NCBI GenBank assembly: GCA_002772195.1
Contig: PCSG01000300.1
Coordinates: 1 to 6,908, forward strand
Source: Desulfobacterales bacterium CG23_combo_of_CG06-09_8_20_14_all_51_8
GTDB taxonomy: Bacteria; Desulfobacterota; Desulfobacteria; Desulfobacterales; Desulfosalsimonadaceae
Length of the DNA stretch: 6,908 bases
Reading direction: 5' to 3'
Part shown: positions 1-6,558 of the stretch, piece after piece
Layout of the letters: every line of letters begins with the position of its first letter
Numbering within the stretch: position 1 is the stretch's first letter
Translations under genes and position numbers: made by a program
Notes under the pieces: model-generated
Database searches by the model: none
What the model saw: the letters and a program-made list of their open reading frames with translations, nothing else
Told to the model about the DNA's origin: nothing

Positions 1-1
1 T

Positions 2-160
2 GACCCCATGGCTGCGACCGGTGCCGATCCTGATCACTCAATAACTGAAGAGCGGTATGTTACCTTTGGTGTTTCAGAAAAAGGTCGGATTGTAGTGGTA
101 TCTCACACCGAGAAAGGTCAAACAATTCGAATCATAAGAGCCCGCAAAGCGAGCAAATGA
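2..160 (+). CDS. brnT: BrnT-family (DUF497) toxin, C-terminal part, apparently shortened by a nonsense codon
   Basis: The frame is open from the left edge, so the N-terminal half lies outside the window; 52 residues are visible. They carry the family's second-half signature: a DPDHS-type motif, then ERYVTFGVS, GRIVVVSHTE, and the closing strand-helix IRIIRARKASK. BrnT proteins are small RelE-fold ribonucleases that inhibit translation and are neutralised by a partner encoded just downstream, which fits the next gene. The oddity is the end. TGA at 158-160 stops the frame, but the same frame continues as ERELYEEG to a TAA at 185-187, which is how BrnT proteins normally finish (RKA-(x)n-RERxxYEE). 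The TGA therefore looks like a substitution of an arginine codon (CGA to TGA would do it) and removes the last nine residues. With the longer reading, toxin and antitoxin genes would overlap, as is usual for this pair. Whether the shortened protein is active cannot be told from the sequence. Confidence 0.8.
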   Translation, partial: DPMAATGADPDHSITEERYVTFGVSEKGRIVVVSHTEKGQTIRIIRARKASK

Positions 161-173
161 GAACGAGAACTAT

Positions 174-440
174 ATGAAGAAGGATAAAAAACCTGATAAC
201 GACCAATTACGGGTGGAGTATAAGCGTTCTGATTTTCCCGGCGGCCTTGTGCGGGGTAAGTACGCAAAGCGCATGAAAGAATCTTCTAATGTCATTGTCC
301 TAAGACCGGAGGTTGCTGAAGCATTCCCTAATGAGGAGGCAGTTAATAATGCCCTTCTCTCACTTATTGATATTGCTCATAAAACAACTCGTCCAAGACG
401 TTCCACCGGATCGCCCCCAAAAAAACCGGCTTCCCGGTGA
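174..440 (+). CDS. Antitoxin-like partner of the BrnT toxin
   Basis: This 88-residue basic protein starts at an ATG 13 nt after the toxin's present stop codon and inside the toxin's apparent original reading frame. The core (about residues 18-68) has the pattern SDFPGGLVRGKYAKR, then NVIVLRPEVAEAFPNEEAVN and ALLSLIDIA. This resembles small hypothetical proteins of the 'VRGKYxxR...NVVLLxPDVAxxFPxxxxVNxALR' type that are found beside DUF497/RelE-like toxins and are presumed antitoxins. It is not a classical BrnA (DUF4415) sequence, so no symbol is given. The strand (NVIVLRPEV) followed by a helix (residues 52-68) is compatible with a ribbon-helix-helix-like DNA-binding fold, but I cannot confirm that. 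The last 18 residues are rich in Pro, Arg, Lys and Ser and probably disordered. No clear ribosome binding site precedes the ATG, so translation is probably coupled to the toxin gene. Confidence 0.7.
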   Translation: MKKDKKPDNDQLRVEYKRSDFPGGLVRGKYAKRMKESSNVIVLRPEVAEAFPNEEAVNNALLSLIDIAHKTTRPRRSTGSPPKKPASR

Positions 441-553
441 ACTTCGCGTTAAGAAATATGGATAATTTTGCAATTTGGGATGCTGTTTCCAGTGCATGGA
501 CTGAAATAGCTTTAGGACGAGGGCTGCCCTTGACTTTTATTGGCAGAATATAA

Positions 554-1915
554 CTATTCTATTTGAAAAATCCGTTCAATCGCGGCTTTGTCATATTTCC
601 CGGTCGATGAAACAGGAATATTCGCAACGATCTTTATCCGCCGGGGCATTGCACAGGGTTCAAGTATTGCCATGAGTTGCTGTCTTAATTCGTTTTTTTC
701 AACTTTCCCTTCGACCAGCGCCCAAATTTCATTTTCCCTTCCCGTCTGACTCTTGGTTGAAATGACAATGGCATCTGTGACATTTGCCAGTTGAATGATT
801 TTATTTTTAACTTCCTCTATATCGACTCTTTTCCCGGCCACTTTGACAATTCGATCTGCCCTGCCGATCAGTTTAAACCTATCTTTGCCGACAGGCTCGG
901 CCTGATCACCGGTATCAATAAATCCGTCATCCGTGCGAAAGATTTCCGGAGACACAAAATCAGAACGGACAAAGAGCCGATCGGCTTTAATTTTCCAGTC
1001 AACGCAATCATATGGAAAATAAGATGACTCGCCTTCTTCTAAGCCGAAACGGGTTGCGATGCCGCCGCTCTCTGTTGAACCGTAAATTTCAGTGACGCAC
1101 AGGCCGGTTTGTTTAAAAAATGCGTCGCCATCGACTGGATTCAACTTCCCGGCGGATGAAAATGCCAGCCGAAGCGATGCTCTTTGCACCCCGCTCCCGC
1201 TTAGCGCCTTATAATGAATCGGAATACTTACCAAAACAGTAGCGCGCCCATTTGAAATCGAGCGATGAATTTCATGGGGAAATGTAAACACCGAATCAAG
1301 GACGGAGGCTGATGCAACCAGGGGAACCAGCACCGTAAACAACAACCCATAAATATGAATCGGCGGCACCGTTGCCGCGAATCTGTCGTCTGAGGAAATA
1401 TTGAACTTATTTGACAGGAAAAACGCCTCGCCAAACATATTGCGTATGGTTTTTGACCAGATTTTCGGCGTCCCGGTTGAGCCGCCGGTAAACAGTTTTA
1501 AGAAAACACTGTCCGGACTTCGCAGGTCCCCACAAGAAAATTCCGTTTTCATCATCTCCTGGGTATCCACGATAAACGGCTCTACTTCCGGCGGAAATGG
1601 AATCGCCTGATCCGTAATCACCTTTGAAAAGGGAATCGTATGATACATGTCGGAAAGAGCGGATTCTGAAAATGAATGGGGGATAACCAGGGTAACAGGA
1701 CAGGTCATGGCAGCTAAAAAAGCAGCGGCGACAAGGCCCTTGTCCATGGCGCAAAGGCATATGGTTTCTTCCCTTTCAGATGAGAAAAAAGCCTTTTGAA
1801 TTCCGGTGGAAAGCGCATAAATATCTTTGTATGTATATTTTGAAAAAATATAAAAGCGCTCCGGGTATCGGGGACCGGAAACAAGCTGTTCGAGCTGTTC
1901 GTAAAAAGGATCCAT
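554..1915 (-). CDS. Stand-alone AMP-forming acyl/aryl ligase (ANL superfamily)
   Basis: ANL enzymes activate a carboxylate with ATP to an acyl-adenylate and pass it to a thiol, either CoA or the phosphopantetheine of a carrier protein. The core motifs are all visible in this 453-residue protein: the phosphate loop TGGSTGTPK (143-151), the aromatic motif PPIHIYG (184-190), YGSTESGG (278-285), the ribose-binding TGD (335-337), the hinge GRADRIVKVAGKRVD (351-365) and the C-terminal catalytic lysine K440 in STGKYDK. The enzyme is short for the superfamily (usually 500-600 aa). The HIYGLLF and EIYGSTESGGIA stretches resemble the compact AMP-ligases of aryl polyene-type clusters (ApeH-like), though no other aryl polyene gene is present. 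The substrate cannot be read from the sequence. It lies on the same strand as the carrier-protein operon but is separated from it by an opposing gene, so it probably has its own promoter in 1916-2100. No good ribosome binding site is seen at a proper distance from the ATG; an AAAGG lies about 14 nt upstream. Confidence 0.88.
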   Translation of the reverse strand: MDPFYEQLEQLVSGPRYPERFYIFSKYTYKDIYALSTGIQKAFFSSEREETICLCAMDKGLVAAAFLAAMTCPVTLVIPHSFSESALSDMYHTIPFSKVITDQAIPFPPEVEPFIVDTQEMMKTEFSCGDLRSPDSVFLKLFTGGSTGTPKIWSKTIRNMFGEAFFLSNKFNISSDDRFAATVPPIHIYGLLFTVLVPLVASASVLDSVFTFPHEIHRSISNGRATVLVSIPIHYKALSGSGVQRASLRLAFSSAGKLNPVDGDAFFKQTGLCVTEIYGSTESGGIATRFGLEEGESSYFPYDCVDWKIKADRLFVRSDFVSPEIFRTDDGFIDTGDQAEPVGKDRFKLIGRADRIVKVAGKRVDIEEVKNKIIQLANVTDAIVISTKSQTGRENEIWALVEGKVEKNELRQQLMAILEPCAMPRRIKIVANIPVSSTGKYDKAAIERIFQIE

Positions 1916-2100
1916 GGAATTAAATGTCGCCTTTATTTAAATTTGATTTTCTGCTAAATAGAATTAAAGTCAATCAATTGGCTCAATAAAAATCATTTTG
2001 GTCTTCAGAAAAATTGACTATTACAACCGTTTAATTTGAAATTGTATTATCGTTAAAAAAAAATTTTCAAGTAATTCTTTTAGCTTCAAAGGATATTTTT
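1916..2100. promoter_or_regulatory. AT-rich divergent intergenic region, probable promoters in both directions
   Basis: This non-coding, strongly AT-rich stretch separates the ligase gene (leaving to the left) from the small membrane protein gene (leaving to the right), so both promoters should lie here. For the rightward gene a possible sigma-70 pair is TTGACT (2014-2019) with TGAAAT (2037-2042), spacing 17. A TATTAT at 2045-2050 is another -10 candidate without a well-placed -35. On the minus strand the only -35-like hexamers are TTGATT/TTGACT at about 1969-1978, with no convincing -10. In DNA this AT-rich such matches arise easily by chance. Confidence 0.35.
2088..2093 (+). promoter_or_regulatory. 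Ribosome binding site that fixes a TTG start
   Basis: AAAGGA sits 7 nt before the TTG at 2101. This spacing is ideal, and there is no ATG in that frame before residue 38, which is at the edge of the first membrane segment. The site therefore supports the TTG as the true start of the small membrane protein gene. Confidence 0.6.
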
Positions 2101-2451
2101 TTGCGTTTCTTCAAATTATTATCCAACCAGCTGTTAAAGATCGAATTCGTAAAAAATGCGGTTTCCGAAAAAACGGGCTTGGGTATTTTTAAGGAAAAGC
2201 CGACACCGAAAATGATCTTTGGTTTTACCTGCATCGTTGTTAGTTACCTCATGTGCTGGCTGGCAATAAGCGTATTGGGGATCATCTCACTCTATCTTAA
2301 AGCGCCATTACTTGGGATCATTGGCGGAATTATAATCTGGAATATTTCAAACCTTCTCTTCATGCTCGGCTTTTATCTGGCCGGCGCCCAGCATTCAAAA
2401 GTATTTCTGAAATGGATCACCCGGCTGTTTATTGAAAAGCTCTCATCCTGA
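2101..2451 (+). CDS. Small two-helix integral membrane protein of unknown function
   Basis: I do not recognise this 116-residue protein. It begins at a TTG preceded by a good AAAGGA. The N-terminal 37 residues are mostly polar and basic (several Lys, and a KEKPTPK stretch just before the membrane). Two hydrophobic segments follow, about residues 38-66 (IFGFTCIVVSYLMCWLAISV region) and 69-94 (LLGIIGGIIIWNISNLLFML region), then a basic amphipathic tail (KVFLKWITRLFIEKL). Both ends rich in positive charge suggest a hairpin with both termini in the cytoplasm. It is transcribed away from the ligase gene and converges on the FAD oxidoreductase gene, with only 12 nt between the two stop codons. A role in export, membrane anchoring or immunity for the neighbouring pathway is possible, but only its position suggests this. 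Confidence 0.7.
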   Translation: MRFFKLLSNQLLKIEFVKNAVSEKTGLGIFKEKPTPKMIFGFTCIVVSYLMCWLAISVLGIISLYLKAPLLGIIGGIIIWNISNLLFMLGFYLAGAQHSKVFLKWITRLFIEKLSS

Positions 2452-2463
2452 CGTATAAACTTT

Positions 2464-3798
2464 TCATGTTAATGATCGGGCCGCCAGCTTCGCTGCCGCC
2501 TCTCCGGTCGCCAGACAACTTCCGATCACCCGGGCCGAGGCGATTGCATCATTATCCGCACTGATACATTTGCCTGCAATCATCAAATTTTTGATCCCCG
2601 GGACCCTTAAAGACCGTTCCGGGATATCGTAATACAGGCTTTCCGGCAAATACCGGATATCCAAATCCCCTGCCGAATCCCACTTTTCGATGGGCCAACA
2701 GCCTTTTGTCGCAGCGTCTGAAAATTTTTTCCCATTTAAAACGTCTTCGCCGGAAAGCACATAAACGCCTTTTGCCTTCATTCCGTCCCTGTGTAACACG
2801 GGATATTCGCCGGAAGGGACCCGACATCTTTCAAATCCGGCCACATTTTTCTGGACGAATCGAAATAAATGGTCCTTCAATTCATTGGCGAACTCCTCAA
2901 TGGAACTGTTTCCCATACTTGAAAATCCCCTCACAAACCGGCCCAGATTTAATTTAACCGCAATTGAACCTTTTTCAAGCATCGGAAGCAGACTGACAGA
3001 TTCAGACCCTTGCGGCAGGATTCCCTGGTTTACAGCCTGCTTCAGCATCGTCTTTATGCGGACGGCCATTATTGAAAAATGACCCGGATGATCAATATTG
3101 ACGGACCCGTAAAAAGTCGAAAAACCTCCATTGTTGTCATTGCGGCGAAGGCCGCAATCCAGTTTTTCCGGCATGTTATGGACCCCGGCCTTCGCCGGGG
3201 TGACGGGTCTGGGACTTTTTACGAAGCTGTCAATATTAATTAACGGAAAAATCATGGCCGGGACCTGAGTTGATTCATCCGGGGCCATAACCGGAACGCC
3301 TGCGGACCGGCATACAATCGCGTCCCCGGAACAATCCACCACAGCGCCCACTTTGATCTCACGGCGACTGCCCGCCACAATTGCATTAATATGGCAAATA
3401 CGATCGTTGTTTAACCGAACGCCGCAAAATTGTGTCGAATACTTAACCGACAGGGTCGCTTCAGTTTTTAAAAGGGTTTGAATGGTTTCTTCAATCGTTT
3501 TGGGGCGACTGAGCAAGACATGAACCCGTCCCATTTTTACCGGTGATTCGACACTATCATGAGACATTAACCGTCGAGCAAATTCTTCGGGAACGCCGGT
3601 ATACAGCATTTCGGGACTTCCGTCGGAGCGATTGATAAAAAGTCCGCATATGGTATGAATATTTCCTTTTACAGCTATCCCGCCAAGGAAGGCGCTTTTT
3701 TCAAGCAGCAATGTCCGGCACCCCAGTCTTGCTGCGGTCACTGCGGCTGCGATTCCGGATACCCCGGCGCCGACTACTGCGATATCGGTCTCATCCAT
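2464..3798 (-). CDS. FAD-dependent oxidoreductase with an in-frame 46-residue repeat insertion
   Basis: This 444-residue flavoprotein has the N-terminal Rossmann fingerprint GAGVSG (residues 10-15), the acidic ribose-binding residue E33 at the end of the second strand, FLGG (37-40) and CGLF (51-54). The mid-protein motif is VDCSGDA (154-160). The FAD-binding C-terminus GIKNLMIAGKCISADNDAIA (401-420) is followed by SARVIGSCLATGEAAA, typical of the FAD_oxidored (PF12831-like) family. Enzymes of this family oxidise or dehydrogenate small substrates; the substrate here is unknown. Given the adjacent carrier-protein gene, a tethered acyl or aminoacyl group is a reasonable guess. Its ATG overlaps the radical SAM stop codon in TAATG (1-nt overlap), indicating translational coupling. 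Residues 188-233 are encoded by a palindromic repeat element and are foreign to the family; removing exactly 46 residues joins FPLI to NIDHPGHF and gives a 398-residue protein. Whether the enzyme tolerates the insertion is not known. Confidence 0.85.
   Translation of the reverse strand: MDETDIAVVGAGVSGIAAAVTAARLGCRTLLLEKSAFLGGIAVKGNIHTICGLFINRSDGSPEMLYTGVPEEFARRLMSHDSVESPVKMGRVHVLLSRPKTIEETIQTLLKTEATLSVKYSTQFCGVRLNNDRICHINAIVAGSRREIKVGAVVDCSGDAIVCRSAGVPVMAPDESTQVPAMIFPLINIDSFVKSPRPVTPAKAGVHNMPEKLDCGLRRNDNNGGFSTFYGSVNIDHPGHFSIMAVRIKTMLKQAVNQGILPQGSESVSLLPMLEKGSIAVKLNLGRFVRGFSSMGNSSIEEFANELKDHLFRFVQKNVAGFERCRVPSGEYPVLHRDGMKAKGVYVLSGEDVLNGKKFSDAATKGCWPIEKWDSAGDLDIRYLPESLYYDIPERSLRVPGIKNLMIAGKCISADNDAIASARVIGSCLATGEAAAKLAARSLT
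3092..3237. repeat. MITE-like palindromic repeat element inserted in frame in the FAD oxidoreductase gene
   Basis: The element has inverted ends: perfect 11-bp arms CGTAAAAAGTC (3108-3118) and GACTTTTTACG (3213-3223). These extend outward to 25-bp arms, 3094-3118 and 3213-3237, with 21 of 25 positions pairing. An 8-bp direct repeat TCAATATT occurs at 3092-3099 and 3230-3237, spaced exactly 138 bp (46 codons), and may be or include a target-site duplication. Inside are two small hairpins: ATTGCGGC/GCCGCAAT around a GAAG loop (3139-3158) and ACCCCGGC/GCCGGGGT around a CTTC loop (3182-3201). Read on the coding strand it gives the VTPAKAGVH...GLRRND peptide often seen where such repeats enter genes. 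Elements with GTAAAAAGTC ends around a 'GTCATTCCsGCGAAAGCsGGAAT' core are dispersed in many Desulfobacterota genomes. No transposase is encoded, so movement would need one acting in trans. Confidence 0.85.
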
Positions 3799-5204
3799 TA
3801 TTTTTGTCTTCTCATGTGAGCGCCGTACCCTTCAATATTTTCCCAACTGGGAATTTTTCTGAAACGCCCCAATATTTTTTGAATGACACGGACGCTTAAT
3901 TTGTCCCAATCCAGAGGGCTGCTCCACGTCGGTTCTTGTCGGGCAAGTGTATCCAACCGATGCACCAGGTCTTTGTTTTGTAATTGAGGGGACAGATAAT
4001 AGACAGGCGCCAAAATATTTGTGTCCTTTGCGATCACCCCCTCGCAAAGCGCAAGATCGTAAACCGGGGTATCTTTATATATCCGAATACCCAGCGACGC
4101 AAAAACAGCATTGGCTTTGCCGAAATCATTTAAAATTTTTTGCGTCTCCGCCCAGTCTTTATAATTCTCATTGGGTCCGCCCAACAATAAAAACACGGCA
4201 AATGGAATCTTTGATTTAAGCAGGGATTGATAGGCGATTTTAATATCATTCCGGGAAAACCCCTTACCCATGGAGATCAACATCTTTTCGGTTACAGCGT
4301 CGAGTCCAAGTTCAATGCCGGCGCATCCGGAAGCCTTAAAGGCGCTTGCCAACTCATCATCAAACCCTGAAGGGTTGCAGTATGCCAACCACCGAATTTT
4401 CAATTTCCGGCGAATAATTTCCTGACAAATCGAGAGCGCGTGATGCGGGGGCCAGTTAAAAACGCCGTCGGTAAAGAAAAAATCAGACGCCCCGGTATCT
4501 TTTACGATTTTTTCCATTTCATCAACGCAACCTCCCGGTGACCGGAACCTAAGCCGGCCCCCTTCCAGAATGCGATAGGTGCAGTAAATACATTTAAAGG
4601 AACATCCTCTTTTGGTTTGAATCGCGACAAATCCGCCATGAGAAAAATACTTGCGGTAATTAATCTGATGATACGCAGGAGAAGGCAGGCCATCGAGGTC
4701 GCCGACAAAATCCGGAGGATTGTATTTCCACCTGTTTTCTTGTTTCATCCATAGACCTGGAATCCGATCAACCGGTTTCTTTTTATCGAGCGCCTCCAGG
4801 AACGCCGGCAGGCTTTTTTCCCCTTCGCTCACAAACGCATATTCTACGCCAAGATATTCCGCCAGTTCTTGAGGTGAAACCGTCACCCCGCTTCCCCCGA
4901 TCACGATCGTTGCGTCACTGTTTTGCCGGATGGACGCAACGATCTTTTTGTCGTTTTGAAAATAGGATTTGGGCGTGATAAAGGAGCAGTTATCCAGGTT
5001 TCGAATTGAAAGCGCGACGATATCCGGCTTGAACTTTTTTAACTGACGTTGAATAGGATATGCCTGATAGCGGCTGAAACAAAGATCTAAAAACGCGACG
5101 TCATGCCCGGCTGCCTTAAGCGCACTGACCATGCAGACAGCTCCCAGCGGCGCAACGGCAAACGGGGTTTTTTCAAAATTGGTGGATATGAGAAGGACTT
5201 TCAT
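3798..5204 (-). CDS. Radical SAM enzyme with N-terminal B12-binding-type domain
   Basis: The protein is 468 residues when started at the ATG at 5204 (MKVLLISTN), which I prefer. This start lies 1 nt after the upstream stop codon (TGACATG) and begins the first strand of the Rossmann-like domain, whereas the frame's extension to 5252 would overlap the previous gene and add a non-homologous leader. Residues 1 to about 145 form a cobalamin-binding-type domain: PLGAVCMVSALKAAGHDVAFLD, then IVALSIRNLDNC, VIGGSGVTVSPQEL and VSEGE. The DxHxxG histidine motif of base-off B12 binders is not visible, as in many class B radical SAM enzymes. The radical SAM core starts at CSFKCIYC (C201, C205, C208; Cx3Cx2C), which ligates the 4Fe-4S cluster that cleaves SAM, and later has FFFTDGVFN and GIELGLDAVTEKML. 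B12-radical SAM enzymes typically methylate unreactive carbons or rearrange rings; the substrate here is unknown. The gene is in a tightly coupled operon and overlaps the FAD gene by 1 nt. Confidence 0.88.
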   Translation of the reverse strand: MKVLLISTNFEKTPFAVAPLGAVCMVSALKAAGHDVAFLDLCFSRYQAYPIQRQLKKFKPDIVALSIRNLDNCSFITPKSYFQNDKKIVASIRQNSDATIVIGGSGVTVSPQELAEYLGVEYAFVSEGEKSLPAFLEALDKKKPVDRIPGLWMKQENRWKYNPPDFVGDLDGLPSPAYHQINYRKYFSHGGFVAIQTKRGCSFKCIYCTYRILEGGRLRFRSPGGCVDEMEKIVKDTGASDFFFTDGVFNWPPHHALSICQEIIRRKLKIRWLAYCNPSGFDDELASAFKASGCAGIELGLDAVTEKMLISMGKGFSRNDIKIAYQSLLKSKIPFAVFLLLGGPNENYKDWAETQKILNDFGKANAVFASLGIRIYKDTPVYDLALCEGVIAKDTNILAPVYYLSPQLQNKDLVHRLDTLARQEPTWSSPLDWDKLSVRVIQKILGRFRKIPSWENIEGYGAHMRRQK

Positions 5205-5205
5205 G

Positions 5206-6558
5206 TCAATCCCGATGCAAAAGATGGGAACGAATCTTCTGTAAAAATTCATCCGCCTCTACCGGTGAAATCATCCCTTCAAGATAGGCCAATGTGATAA
5301 ACAATTTGCCCGAATAGGTGTAAAAAACAACACCGATTCCCGGAGGGATAACAACCGTTGGAACATGATGCTGATAGCTGACCGGTATTCCCATAAATGT
5401 GGAGAGATCCGAAAGCGACTTGCCCGGATTGGCAATCACGATTGAAGCGATTTCACCCTTCAATGTCTGCCGAACCTTTCGGGCATATAACCAGGAGGGT
5501 AAAAAGCGGGAAAATTCCAGCGCGCACAAATTGGCAAAAATAAGATTGTTTCGAAAGGCGTCCTGTGTCTGGATTTTAAAAGCTTCGATGATGGATTCGC
5601 GGCAAAGCAGGTTTTCAGGCTTAAAGGAATACAGGAGTGTTGCAAACTGATTTGAAAAAACAGGCAGCCGGGTCCCTTTCTTGCGCAGATCAACTGATAA
5701 TGGCACCACATAACTGGGAGAGTCGAGCCCTTTGGCACAACACACATTGTGAAATTCTCCCATTACGGAACTGATAAAATATTCGGATTCATTTAAAAAT
5801 CCGCAGTTTTTTTCAGCAAGATCAAGAAGATACTTTGTCTCATCTAAATCAAATGAAATAATTTGATAATCCAGCCGTGGTTTTATTTTTTGTTTGTATT
5901 TTGTGTATAATGAAACCGGCGGTGCTGATGCGATATTGTCAATCCGGTTAAAGAACTTTTTAGCATCCTGCCATTTCGGTGGCGATGATGGGGGATCAAA
6001 AAATCGGTTTTTATAACCGCCCGACATTAGATTATTCGTGGGATTAAAATCAGTTTTTCCCATTAAGCTGCCGCCGACAATCGCCAGAAAAGATTCCGCG
6101 CCATGGGCATCCATTAATACATGCGCCCAGGTCATAATCACTTTCATACAACCGCCGGCAGTATAAATCAGATCGAATCGGACAAGTTCTCCTTTTTTAA
6201 TATTCATCGGCTGATTCAAGATATCCCGTTTAAGGGCTTTTAACGTTGCGGGACCGGTGCTCTTTTCCAGATCATGAGTTTTAACTTGCGGGTACGGCAA
6301 ACCTGAGTCGGCGTCAACTTCCCAATAAGGAATTCTATTGAATAAGCCGCGTTTTAAAACAGCATTGATGATCGGGAATCGTTTTTTTACAAGAGATATT
6401 TGATTGCGAAAATCAGTTTCGGAAAATCTGGACGACAATCCGAGAATTATCTGCCCCATATTGCCCGGAGCCCCAAGTCGTCGCATCTGGTAATCAAAGG
6501 CCAACATGATGCAGTCAGAACCGTTCAGGTAGATTCTATTCTTTTTTTGTGAGATCAT
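5206..6558 (-). CDS. Condensation-domain-fold acyltransferase (stand-alone)
   Basis: This 450-residue protein belongs to the CoA-dependent acyltransferase/NRPS condensation fold. The key evidence is the catalytic motif HVLMDAHG (H136, D140, G143; HxxxDxxG) following a hydrophobic strand (VIMTWA). Supporting features are an N-terminal LNGSDCIMLAFDYQMRR segment, typical where this fold begins, the strand VVPLSVDLRKKG with a following SNQF (about 286-306), and a C-terminal VVFYTYSGKLFITLAYLEGMISPVEADEFL stretch, shown here in two parts: VVFYTYSGKLFITLAY then LEGMISPVEADEFL. The NRPS DFGWG motif is absent, which fits PapA, WS/DGAT or alcohol acyltransferase-like enzymes better than a peptide-bond-forming condensation domain. 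It would take an acyl or aminoacyl group from the carrier protein encoded just upstream and pass it to an amine or alcohol (inference). The start at 6558 overlaps the end of the carrier-protein gene by 23 nt. It is kept because the LNGSDC segment needs it, although the ribosome binding site is weak, which suggests translational coupling. Confidence 0.82.
   Translation of the reverse strand: MISQKKNRIYLNGSDCIMLAFDYQMRRLGAPGNMGQIILGLSSRFSETDFRNQISLVKKRFPIINAVLKRGLFNRIPYWEVDADSGLPYPQVKTHDLEKSTGPATLKALKRDILNQPMNIKKGELVRFDLIYTAGGCMKVIMTWAHVLMDAHGAESFLAIVGGSLMGKTDFNPTNNLMSGGYKNRFFDPPSSPPKWQDAKKFFNRIDNIASAPPVSLYTKYKQKIKPRLDYQIISFDLDETKYLLDLAEKNCGFLNESEYFISSVMGEFHNVCCAKGLDSPSYVVPLSVDLRKKGTRLPVFSNQFATLLYSFKPENLLCRESIIEAFKIQTQDAFRNNLIFANLCALEFSRFLPSWLYARKVRQTLKGEIASIVIANPGKSLSDLSTFMGIPVSYQHHVPTVVIPPGIGVVFYTYSGKLFITLAYLEGMISPVEADEFLQKIRSHLLHRD

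Noticed and set aside
458..553. A 31-codon + strand frame (MDNFAIWDAVSSAW...) ending exactly next to the ligase stop codon.
   Set aside because: It has no ribosome binding site and no family I recognise with confidence. It could be a remnant or chance in the 113-nt gap 441-553; apart from this frame I see nothing in that gap.
545..560. Hairpin AGAATA-TAAC-TATTCT between the convergent ends at the left of the ligase gene, as a terminator.
   Set aside because: The stem is only six bp with four or more A-T pairs and there is no proper T run on either side. It is too weak to call.
1228..1760. Open frames of 68-117 codons on either strand inside the ligase gene.
   Set aside because: They lie wholly within a gene with complete family motifs and encode no recognisable protein; they are out-of-frame shadows.
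2433..2466. Inverted repeat TGAAAAG...CTTTTCA spanning the tail-to-tail junction of the membrane protein and FAD genes, as a bidirectional terminator.
   Set aside because: The arms are only 7 bp with a 20-nt loop and no T tract, so it is weak and likely to be chance.
3092..3237. The paired hairpins as part of a CRISPR array.
   Set aside because: There is a single inverted pair, not direct repeats with regular spacers, and it lies inside a reading frame.
5205..5252. Upstream extension of the radical SAM gene by 16 residues to a start at 5252.
   Set aside because: It would overlap the acyltransferase gene by 47 nt and add a leader ahead of the domain's first strand. The ATG at 5204 just after the upstream stop is the natural start.
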